The translations under genes and the position numbers were made by a program. Under the pieces are notes generated by a model, which had not been told where the DNA came from, did no database searches, and saw nothing but the letters and a program-made list of their open reading frames with translations. From the NCBI GenBank assembly GCA_964606055.1, contig CAZSFA010000042.1:1-20013 (forward strand): a stretch of 20,013 nucleotides of DNA. Direction: 5' to 3'. Positions 13,564 to 20,013 of the stretch are shown one piece after another (position 1 is the first letter of the stretch; each line of letters opens with the position of its first letter). The DNA is from Roseitalea sp964606055. GTDB lineage: Bacteria > Pseudomonadota > Alphaproteobacteria > Rhizobiales > Rhizobiaceae.

Positions 13564-15909
13564 TCAGAACGCGGTGGAGACAGAGAACGAGAAGTTCTGA
13601 ACTTCGTCGTGGTCTTCCTTCAGAAGCGGCCAAGCGTAGTTGAACCGCAGCGGCGCGACCGGCGACTGCCAGATCAAGCTCAAACCGGCCGAGGCACGCC
13701 ATTCCATGTTGGTGTTCTCGGCATCCGCAACGTCCGTGCCGAACAAAGTCGCCGCATCGGCGAACACCGCACCGCGCACGCCCAGATCGCGCGGCAGCAC
13801 AGGCACCGGGAACTGCGCCTCGGCGGTCGCATTGAAGTAGGTCGTACCGCCGATGAAATTGCCGTTCATGTCGGTCGGGCCGATGCCGTTAAACTCGAAG
13901 CCGCGAATGCGGTTGGTGCCCAGTTCGAACTGGTCGAAGACCTCCACATCCTGACCAAGGCCAACGATGTTGCCGGCGCCACCGCGCAAAAGACCAACCA
14001 GATCAAGATCTTCGGAGATCATGTGGTAGTAGCTGGCATCCGCCGTCGTCTTGATGAAGCGCGCATCGCCGCCAAGGCCCGCGATCTCCTGGTTGAGCCG
14101 AACGAACAGGCCTTCGCGCGGATCCTGACGGTTGTCGATCGTGTCGAACACCAACCCGTAGTTGACGGCAGACTTGATACGCTCGCCACCTGAGTTGATC
14201 AGATCCTGAAGTTCTTCAGTCAGCGTACAACCAGCATTGGACTGTGCCGCACAATCGCCGAACCCTTCATAGTCTTCCTGAACGAAGGAGTATCCGAATG
14301 TGGCGGTCATCTCGTCGCTGAGCGGCAGACCGAAGCGAACACCGCCGCCGGTGCGGATGCGCCCGTAATTGTCGAACTCACGCCGATCCTGGAAGACGTC
14401 CGCCGTTGCGGACACCCGATACCCCAGGAAGTAGGGCTCGGTGAAGGACACGTTGTAAGTGCGCGAGTCGACGCTGCCGCCAACGGCAAGCCGGATCGCC
14501 TGCCCGCGCCCCAGGAAGTTGCGTTCGCTGATCGAGCCGGACACGTTGATGCCAGACCCCGCGTCGCTGCCGGTCGTATAGCCGACGCCGACGCCGAACT
14601 CACCGGTCGATTTCTCCGTCACATCGACCTGAATGACCACACGGTCGGGCGTCGAACCCGGGCGGGTATTGATCGTGACGGTTTCAAAGAAGTCGAGGCG
14701 CTCAAGCCTGCGCTGCGCGCGGCGCACCAGGAACTGGTTGAAGGCGTCGCCTTCCGCCAGATCGAACTCGCGGCGGATGACATAGTCGCGCGTGCGGGTG
14801 TTGCCGACGATCTCGATGCGCTCGACGAATGCCCGCCGGCCCTGATCGACGATGTAGGAAATGTCGATCGTGCGCGTTTCAAAGTTGCGGTTGCCGACCG
14901 GCGTCACCTCGGCGAACGGGAAGCCCGACGCCGACAGCAGTTCCGACATGTCGATGAGCGAATCTTCGACATCCTTGGCACTGTAGGTCTGGCCCGAGCG
15001 GGTCTGGATGGTGCGCGCCAGCGCCTGCTGGTCGATGCCGGTCACCGTGTTGTCGATGTCGATGTTGCCGAACGTATAGCGCGCGCCTTCATCGACCTCG
15101 ACCGTGATGACCAGCGCACCGGTGGTCGGATCGGTGTCGACCGTCGAGTTGATGATGCGGAAATCGGCATAGCCGCGGTTGAAATAGAAGCGGCGCAGTT
15201 GCTCCTCGTCGGCCGCCAGCCGCTGATCATCGTAGATGTCATTGCGGGTCAGCCACGAGGTGATGCTCGACTCCTTGGTCGAGATCACGCCGCGTAAACG
15301 GCGGTCATTGAAATTGTTGTTCCCGATGAAGTTGATCTGCGCGATGCGCGTCCGATCGCCCTCATTGATCTGGAAGACCACGTTGACGCGATTCTCGCCC
15401 AGATCGACCACGCTGGCCGTCACCAGAACGCCGCCGCGCCCGGTGCTGCCATACGCATCTTCAATGGCCAGAACATCGGCGTCCAGCGTGGACTGGTCGA
15501 ACCGGCTGCGCGGCCCGAGCTGCACGACTGCCCGCAGGCGATCATCGTTGAGCTTGCGGTTGCCCTGGAACAGAACCTGATTGACGGTCGCCAGTTCCTC
15601 GACCGCCACGACAAGGGTGCCGCCGACCGCGTCGACGGAGACATTGGCGAAAAGGCCGGTACGGAACAGCGTGCGAACCGCGTCGTTCAAATCGCCGTCG
15701 CTGTAGTTGCGGCCCGGGCGGTATCCGACGAAATCGGCAATGGTCGCATCGGCGACGCGCTGGTTGCCGCTGACTGAAATCGAATTGACGACGGCAGCCT
15801 GTGCCTGGGTCACACCGGTCATCTGGAGCGCGACAGCGCCGCCCAGAACCGGGGTCATCGTCAGTGCAATTGCCGATACGGCACTAAATAGGCGCGGAGC
15901 CGCTTGCAT
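13564..15909 (-). CDS. bamA: Outer membrane protein assembly factor BamA
   Basis: BamA is the central Omp85-family protein that folds beta-barrel proteins into the outer membrane. The 781-residue precursor has a long signal peptide, cleaved in QAQAAV near residue 38. Five POTRA domains follow, starting near 42, 108, 187, 278 and 360 (each with a VxFxGN-like strand and an LFxTGxF-like turn). A C-terminal barrel runs from about 436. The barrel carries the VRGF-type motif as IRGF (668-671) and ends in Phe781, the usual recognition residue. Two cysteines, 553 and 561, sit in a likely extracellular loop. The ATG was chosen as the start of the signal peptide, with GGGGA about 9 nt upstream. It lies between rseP and lpxD, the usual arrangement. 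Confidence 0.96.
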   Translation of the reverse strand: MQAAPRLFSAVSAIALTMTPVLGGAVALQMTGVTQAQAAVVNSISVSGNQRVADATIADFVGYRPGRNYSDGDLNDAVRTLFRTGLFANVSVDAVGGTLVVAVEELATVNQVLFQGNRKLNDDRLRAVVQLGPRSRFDQSTLDADVLAIEDAYGSTGRGGVLVTASVVDLGENRVNVVFQINEGDRTRIAQINFIGNNNFNDRRLRGVISTKESSITSWLTRNDIYDDQRLAADEEQLRRFYFNRGYADFRIINSTVDTDPTTGALVITVEVDEGARYTFGNIDIDNTVTGIDQQALARTIQTRSGQTYSAKDVEDSLIDMSELLSASGFPFAEVTPVGNRNFETRTIDISYIVDQGRRAFVERIEIVGNTRTRDYVIRREFDLAEGDAFNQFLVRRAQRRLERLDFFETVTINTRPGSTPDRVVIQVDVTEKSTGEFGVGVGYTTGSDAGSGINVSGSISERNFLGRGQAIRLAVGGSVDSRTYNVSFTEPYFLGYRVSATADVFQDRREFDNYGRIRTGGGVRFGLPLSDEMTATFGYSFVQEDYEGFGDCAAQSNAGCTLTEELQDLINSGGERIKSAVNYGLVFDTIDNRQDPREGLFVRLNQEIAGLGGDARFIKTTADASYYHMISEDLDLVGLLRGGAGNIVGLGQDVEVFDQFELGTNRIRGFEFNGIGPTDMNGNFIGGTTYFNATAEAQFPVPVLPRDLGVRGAVFADAATLFGTDVADAENTNMEWRASAGLSLIWQSPVAPLRFNYAWPLLKEDHDEVQNFSFSVSTAF

Positions 15910-15966
15910 GCGGATGTGTCCCCAATCCGTTATGGCCTTGCGACCGTTGTTTCCCTTCGCAAAACC

Positions 15967-15995
15967 GTATTGCAGGGATTCCCACCGCACGCAAG
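15967..15995 (-). promoter_or_regulatory. Candidate promoter for bamA-lpx genes
   Basis: In the 194-bp gap between rseP and bamA, the minus strand reads CTTGCG, a 17-nt spacer, then CAATAC. This is similar to the rhizobial CTTGAC / CTATAT pattern. It would start transcription about 50 bp before the bamA ATG. The match is moderate and unsupported by anything else. Confidence 0.33.
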
Positions 15996-16036
15996 GCATT
16001 GCACCCAAAACGGGCTATCGCGCCGACGGGCGTGGC

Positions 16037-16061
16037 GTTTGGGCAACGCTCAGCGCCAAAC
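16037..16061 (-). terminator. Possible stem-loop after rseP
   Basis: GTTTGG(G)C and GCCAAAC form a 7-bp stem with one bulged base around a 10-nt loop, 43 bp past the rseP stop codon. No T tract follows on the minus strand. It may be a processing or partial termination site ahead of the candidate bamA promoter. Confidence 0.25.
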
Positions 16062-16103
16062 ACCAGCAAATCGGCGACGTTAGGGGCAGTTGATCACCCA
16101 TTT

Positions 16104-17249
16104 TCACCCCCTGCTCATCAACATGGTTATGTCGTTCCACGTGGCGAACACCATCAGCCCCAGGATCAGCGCAAATCCGATTCGGTAGCCATATTCCTGC
16201 GCCATCTCCGACATCGGTTTTCCGCGCACCGCCTCATAGGCATAAAACAGAAGATGCCCGCCATCGAGCACCGGCACGGGCAACAGGTTCAACAGCCCGA
16301 TCGAGATCGACAGGATCGCGGTCAGATTGAGCAGCGCCACGAAGCCAAGCGTGGCCACCTGACCGGAAACCTGCGCCACGCGAATCGGGCCACCGATCTG
16401 GTCGGGTCGTTCGCGTCCCGTCACCACCCCGTAGAGGTAGCCACCGGTGCGCGCGATCACGAAGCCCGTCTCGGTCACGCCCAGCCACAAGGCTTCGAGC
16501 GGCGGATAGGTCTCGGTGCGCATCTGCCCGACTTCGGCATTGTTCAGAACACCGATCACTCCCTGCTCGATCCGGTTGCCGAACCGGTCCTCGATCTCAA
16601 GGCGCTCGGGCGTGATCGAAAGCGGGATGGCCTCGCCGGCGCGGCGCATCACGAAGTCGATCGGCACCCCGGCGCGCGGCGCGACATAGCGCTGGACATC
16701 GGCAAACGTTTCCACCGGATCGCCATCCATGCTGACGAACACATCACCTGGCAGCACGCCCGCCTGTTGGGCCGCGCCGCCATCGCGCAGTTCGGCAACG
16801 ACCGGATCGGCGACCGTGCGGCCAAACACGGACAACACGACCGCAAAGATCGCAATCGCCAGAAGGAAGTTTGCGGCCGGGCCGGCAAACACCGTCGCCG
16901 CGCGCCGCCATACGTGCTTGGTGTGGAATGCCTGGGCGCGTTCAGCCTCATCGAGATCATCATCGACCGTCGCGGAAGCCGAAGCCGCGTTCATGTCGCC
17001 GACGAACTTGACGTATCCGCCCAGCGGAATGGCCGACAGCCGCCAGCGCGTGCCCTTGCGATCGGTGAAACCGAACAGTTCGGGGCCAAAGCCGACCGAG
17101 AACACCTTGGCGCCGATGCCGCACCAGCGCCCGACCAGATAGTGGCCCATCTCATGCACGAAGATGACGATCGTCAGCACGAACAGGAACGGCACCACAA
17201 TGCCCAGGATGAAGCCGTCGGTCGAAACCAGATTGGTGATGAAGTCCAT
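16104..17249 (-). CDS. rseP: RIP metalloprotease RseP (site-2 protease family)
   Basis: RseP is an inner-membrane zinc protease that cuts transmembrane segments of regulators and leftover signal peptides; the Caulobacter relative is MmpA. The 381-residue protein has the zinc-binding HExxH motif as HEMGH (32-36) in its first membrane helix. A periplasmic PDZ domain follows (about 145-225). The third zinc ligand motif is LDGGH (328-332) after NLLPVPV. Conserved FAGPAANFLLA (121-131) precedes the PDZ domain. One PDZ domain is evident, where E. coli RseP has two. It begins 33 bp after cdsA. GGGGACGGG lies upstream of the ATG as the likely ribosome site. Confidence 0.95.
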   Translation of the reverse strand: MDFITNLVSTDGFILGIVVPFLFVLTIVIFVHEMGHYLVGRWCGIGAKVFSVGFGPELFGFTDRKGTRWRLSAIPLGGYVKFVGDMNAASASATVDDDLDEAERAQAFHTKHVWRRAATVFAGPAANFLLAIAIFAVVLSVFGRTVADPVVAELRDGGAAQQAGVLPGDVFVSMDGDPVETFADVQRYVAPRAGVPIDFVMRRAGEAIPLSITPERLEIEDRFGNRIEQGVIGVLNNAEVGQMRTETYPPLEALWLGVTETGFVIARTGGYLYGVVTGRERPDQIGGPIRVAQVSGQVATLGFVALLNLTAILSISIGLLNLLPVPVLDGGHLLFYAYEAVRGKPMSEMAQEYGYRIGFALILGLMVFATWNDITMLMSRG

Positions 17250-17282
17250 GAACCCGTCCCCGTTATGGCGCGGTCGCGGCCA

Positions 17283-18101
17283 TCAGAAAAATGCCCGCGC
17301 CGGGGCGGTGACACCGGTCTGGCTTGCCCCGGCAACCCACAGGCCAATCGCGGCGAAAACAAGACCGTCCACGCGGTCCATGATGCCGCCATGACCGGGA
17401 ATGACGGCGCCGGAATCCTTGACGCCCGCGCGTCGTTTCAGCCAGCTCTCGAACAGATCGCCCATCTGCGCCAGAACCGAAAGAACCAACCCCAGAACGC
17501 AGGCGATCATCACGGATCGCACGCCGAACACCGCGTGCACGATCAGGCCCGCGACGACCGCGCAGATCAGGCCGCCAACCGCCCCCGATATCGTCTTGTT
17601 GGGCGAGATCGCCGGCGACAAACGCGGCCCGCCGAGCGCACGGCCAGCGAAATAGGCGCCGATGTCGGTCGCCCACACAACGGCGGCAAGAAACAGGATC
17701 GCGACCAGTCCGGCCCGATCGGCGCCCTCGCCGCGCAACAAGGCAAGGCTCACCAGAAGCAGCGCCGCATAGGCAAAGCCGGCAATCGCGCGCGGTTGGC
17801 TCAGCCAGATCATCGCCGCCGCCAACAGCCCGACGATTGCCGCCAGCGTTGCCGCCACCATCGTCGAGGGCAACATGACGATCGCCGTCGCCATCGCAAA
17901 AAGCGCCACAAGGCCGATCACCCGCAAGCGGGTCGACGAACCGGGCATCTTCATCAGCGTCCATTCGACCCAGAACGCGGCGGCCAGAAGCGCGACAAAC
18001 ACCACGAACGGACCGCCGCCCAAAATCGCCGCGATCAGAAAAAGTGCCGCAGCAACAATGCCGTAGCGGACGCGAACCGCAAGGTCGCTATAGCGCTGCA
18101 T
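17283..18101 (-). CDS. cdsA: Phosphatidate cytidylyltransferase
   Basis: CdsA converts phosphatidic acid and CTP to CDP-diacylglycerol, the precursor of all major phospholipids, in the inner membrane. The 272-residue protein is mostly hydrophobic, with about seven to eight membrane segments. The family signature is complete near the C-terminus (219-245): SWLKRRAGVKDSG followed by PGHGGIMDRVD. The earlier WATDIGAYFAGR (143-154) and SPNKTISGAVGG segments are also typical. The ATG at 18101 overlaps the end of uppS by 14 bp. In-frame GTG and TTG codons one and five codons upstream are possible alternative starts. No strong ribosome site is seen, consistent with coupled translation. Confidence 0.94.
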   Translation of the reverse strand: MQRYSDLAVRVRYGIVAAALFLIAAILGGGPFVVFVALLAAAFWVEWTLMKMPGSSTRLRVIGLVALFAMATAIVMLPSTMVAATLAAIVGLLAAAMIWLSQPRAIAGFAYAALLLVSLALLRGEGADRAGLVAILFLAAVVWATDIGAYFAGRALGGPRLSPAISPNKTISGAVGGLICAVVAGLIVHAVFGVRSVMIACVLGLVLSVLAQMGDLFESWLKRRAGVKDSGAVIPGHGGIMDRVDGLVFAAIGLWVAGASQTGVTAPARAFF

Positions 18102-18837
18102 CACGCGGTGCCGCAACGGCGCCGAAACGCCGTTCCCGCCGACGATAGGTCTCGATGGCTTCGATCAGGTGCGGTTCGTCAAAGTCCGGCCAATAGCAGT
18201 CGAGGAAGACCAGTTCGGCATAGGCGCTTTGCCACAACAGGAAGTTGGACAGCCGCATCTCGCCGCTGGTCCGGATGATCAGATCCGGATCGGGAAGGCC
18301 GGCGGTGTCCATGGCATTGGTCAGGTCGGCGGCCGTCAGCCGCGTGTCCCGGTCCGGCGTGCTGCGTGCCCGGTCCACCAGTTTTTGCGCCGCCCGCAGG
18401 ATCTCGTCGCGACCGCCATAGTTGAACGCGATGTTCAGGTTCATGCGCACATTGGCGCGCGTGCGCTCCTCGGCCCGATCGATCAGCGCGACCAGATCGG
18501 GCTGCAGGCCCTGCCGGCTGCCGATGACGCGAATGCGCACGCCGTTCGCTGCAAGCTCGGACAGGTCGCGATGGATGTACAGGCGCAACAGCCCCATCAG
18601 GTCGCGCACTTCCTCTGCCGGGCGCGACCAGTTCTCGGAGGAAAACGCGTACAGCGTCAGGTTGCGAACGCCGTGATCGGGCACGGCGCGGACAATGCGG
18701 CGCACCGCTTCAACACCGGCCCTGTGCCCGAACGAGCGCGGCATGCCGCGCCCCCGCGCCCACCGGCCATTGCCATCCATGATGATGGCAATGTGCTCGG
18801 GCCCGAACGGTCCGTCACCGGGGGCCTCGTTCAGCAC
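18088..18837 (-). CDS. uppS: Isoprenyl (di-trans,poly-cis undecaprenyl diphosphate) synthase
   Basis: UppS extends farnesyl diphosphate with isopentenyl units to undecaprenyl diphosphate, the lipid carrier for peptidoglycan and surface polysaccharides. The catalytic Asp21 lies in IAIIMDGNGRWA. RSFGHRAGVEA, YAFSSENWSRP, FNYGGRDEI and the substrate-binding RTSGEMRLSNF segment are all present. The start is uncertain. The GTG at 18837 gives 249 residues, typical for the family, with GGCAGG just upstream. A TTG at 18900 would overlap the frr stop by 4 bp and add 21 residues without family similarity. The gene overlaps cdsA by 14 bp at its 3' end. Confidence 0.9.
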   Translation of the reverse strand: MLNEAPGDGPFGPEHIAIIMDGNGRWARGRGMPRSFGHRAGVEAVRRIVRAVPDHGVRNLTLYAFSSENWSRPAEEVRDLMGLLRLYIHRDLSELAANGVRIRVIGSRQGLQPDLVALIDRAEERTRANVRMNLNIAFNYGGRDEILRAAQKLVDRARSTPDRDTRLTAADLTNAMDTAGLPDPDLIIRTSGEMRLSNFLLWQSAYAELVFLDCYWPDFDEPHLIEAIETYRRRERRFGAVAAPRDAAL

Positions 18838-18896
18838 ATCGGCCTGCCCGACAACGGCAGATGCCCCAACCGTGTGCAGCTTGCCGGCCCGCGCGG

Positions 18897-19454
18897 TCAA
18901 ACCTGCAAGATCTCGCTCTCTTTGTCCGCCAGAAGCTCGTCGATGCGAGCGATGAAGCGGTCGGTTTCCTCCTGAACGGCATCGGCTTCCAGCCGGCCGT
19001 CGTCCTGGCCGATTTCGCCGTCCTTCTCGAGCTTTTTCAATGTGTCCATCCCGTCGCGCCGGACATGGCGCACCGCAATGCGCGCATTCTCTGCATACTG
19101 GTGGGCAACCTTGACCAGTTCGCGGCGGCGCTCCTCGTTGAGTTCGGGCAACGGTACGCGCACCGTCGTTCCGTCGGTCATCGGGTTCAGGCCCAGGCTC
19201 GAATCGCGGATCGCCCTTTCGACCGCGCCGACCATCGACTTGTCCCAGACATTGACCGCCAGCATGCGCGGTTCGGGCACGGTCACGTTGGCGACCTGGT
19301 TGATCGGCATGGCCGATCCGTAAGCCTCGACCGTGATGGGATCGAGCAGCGACGCAGACGCCCGACCGGTTCGCAGCCCGCCCAGATCGCTCTTGAAGAC
19401 GTTGATCGCACCGTCCATGCGGCGCGTGATGTCGGCAAGGTCATACTCGCTCAT
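18897..19454 (-). CDS. frr: Ribosome recycling factor
   Basis: RRF works with EF-G to split the post-termination ribosome. The 185-residue length equals that of E. coli RRF. The N-terminal helix shows FKSDLGGLRTGRASASLL (20-37). The hinge and beta domain contain YGSAMPINQVANVTVPEPR, and the return helix has LPELNEERRREL with the later VRHVRRDGMD, whose Arg residues contact 23S rRNA in known homologues. TTGGAGG lies about 9 nt before the ATG. It follows pyrH by 44 bp, the near-universal pyrH-frr pairing. Confidence 0.97.
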   Translation of the reverse strand: MSEYDLADITRRMDGAINVFKSDLGGLRTGRASASLLDPITVEAYGSAMPINQVANVTVPEPRMLAVNVWDKSMVGAVERAIRDSSLGLNPMTDGTTVRVPLPELNEERRRELVKVAHQYAENARIAVRHVRRDGMDTLKKLEKDGEIGQDDGRLEADAVQEETDRFIARIDELLADKESEILQV

Positions 19455-19498
19455 TTTCTTGTGCCTCCAATGCCGGCGCGATTATCCCGCGACCGGTT

Positions 19499-20013
19499 TT
19501 ACTGCTCGTAAACAAGCGTCGCCCGACCCTGGCCCGTCAGAACCGCCGCCAGACCGCCGGCCTCGTGGATCGAATAGACGAGGATGGGAATGCGGTTTTC
19601 CCGTGTCAGCGCCACCGCCGCGATGTCCATCACCTTCAGGCCCTTCTCGATGAGCTGGGCATGGGTGATCCTGTCGAAGCGCTCGGCGGTGGGGTCGGTC
19701 TTGGGATCGGCGGTGTAGATGCCATCGACCTGCGTGCCCTTGATCAGTGCGTCCGCTCCGATCTCGGCGGCCCGCAACGCGGCGGCGGAATCGGTGGTGA
19801 AATACGGATTGCCGGTCCCGCCGGCGAAGATGACGACCTTGCCCTGCTCGATGTTCCACGTCGCCTTGCGATGGGAAAAGCTCTCGCACAGCTGCGGCAT
19901 CGCGATTGCGGACAACACCACCGCATCGAGCCCGCGCTTGACCAGCGAGGTGCGCAAGGCCAGCGAGTTGATCACCGTCGCCAGCATACCCATGTGGTCG
20001 CCGGTCACCCGGT
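19499..20013 (-). CDS. pyrH: UMP kinase (C-terminal part; gene continues past the right edge)
   Basis: PyrH phosphorylates UMP to UDP using ATP, feeding pyrimidine nucleotide synthesis; the bacterial enzyme is a hexamer of the amino acid kinase fold. About 171 C-terminal codons of an expected 240 are visible, and the start lies beyond the window. Motifs seen are RVTGDHMGMLATVINSLAL, FAGGTGNPYFTTDSAAALRA (UMP and nucleotide site) and KGTQVDGIYTADPKTDP. The protein ends in RATLVYEQ. It stands at the head of the visible cluster, just before frr. Confidence 0.96.
   Translation of the reverse strand, partial: RVTGDHMGMLATVINSLALRTSLVKRGLDAVVLSAIAMPQLCESFSHRKATWNIEQGKVVIFAGGTGNPYFTTDSAAALRAAEIGADALIKGTQVDGIYTADPKTDPTAERFDRITHAQLIEKGLKVMDIAAVALTRENRIPILVYSIHEAGGLAAVLTGQGRATLVYEQ

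Noticed and set aside
12461..13702. Longer lpxD frame starting inside bamA
   Set aside because: The extra 54 codons overlap the conserved bamA 3' end in another frame and do not resemble LpxD; the ATG at 13540 has a good ribosome site.
15999..18278. 759-codon open frame on the plus strand opposite rseP, cdsA and uppS
   Set aside because: It spans three recognisable genes on the other strand and its product is low-complexity Arg/His/Gln-rich, as expected of an antisense shadow.
1..20013. Mobile elements, CRISPR arrays, toxin-antitoxin or defence systems, tRNA genes
   Set aside because: None was seen. There are no transposase-like proteins, no regularly spaced repeats, and the gene content is conserved housekeeping throughout.

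Overview
The window is GC-rich chromosomal DNA from an alphaproteobacterium, most likely a member of the Hyphomicrobiales (rhizobia and relatives). This is inferred from four things: a long-linker LexA of 240 residues with an alphaproteobacterial SOS operator (GTTC-N7-GTTC type), lipid A synthesis through LpxI, the gene order from pyrH to lpxB followed by a convergent gltA, and the protein sequences themselves. Nearly all of it is housekeeping DNA. I see no prophage, insertion sequence, CRISPR array, tRNA or rRNA.

Layout. (1) Positions 1-1908, minus strand: coaD, ppiA and ppiB, then a terminator-like hairpin, then the start of queA, which runs off the left edge. The two cyclophilins are adjacent paralogues, one exported and one cytoplasmic. 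(2) Positions 1909-2776: a less conserved stretch holding a small secreted protein of unknown function (minus), a possible 30-residue membrane peptide (plus), and the lexA control region with two operator-like boxes. (3) Positions 2777-6084: lexA (plus) convergent with comEC (minus). comEC starts back to back with gltX. (4) Positions 6085-8991, plus strand: gltX and gltA. (5) Positions 9041-20013, minus strand: a long co-directional cluster, read right to left as pyrH (partial), frr, uppS, cdsA, rseP, bamA, lpxD, fabZ, lpxA, lpxI, lpxB.

The large cluster joins pyrimidine nucleotide supply and ribosome recycling (pyrH, frr) to envelope building. UppS makes the undecaprenyl carrier and CdsA makes CDP-diacylglycerol. 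RseP is an intramembrane protease and BamA assembles outer-membrane proteins. LpxA, LpxD, LpxI and LpxB make the disaccharide precursor of lipid A, and FabZ works in fatty-acid elongation, which supplies hydroxyacyl chains. Spacing from fabZ to lpxB is very tight (ATGA overlap, 7 bp gap, 8 bp overlap). The one wide gap, 194 bp before bamA, may hold an internal promoter.

I found no convincing undescribed multi-gene system. The observations most worth a second look are a perfect 9-bp inverted repeat that places the lpxD start codon in a hairpin arm, the two lexA operators, the unnamed secreted protein and the small membrane ORF in the 1.9-2.8 kb stretch, and a D-to-Q change in a normally conserved LpxB motif.
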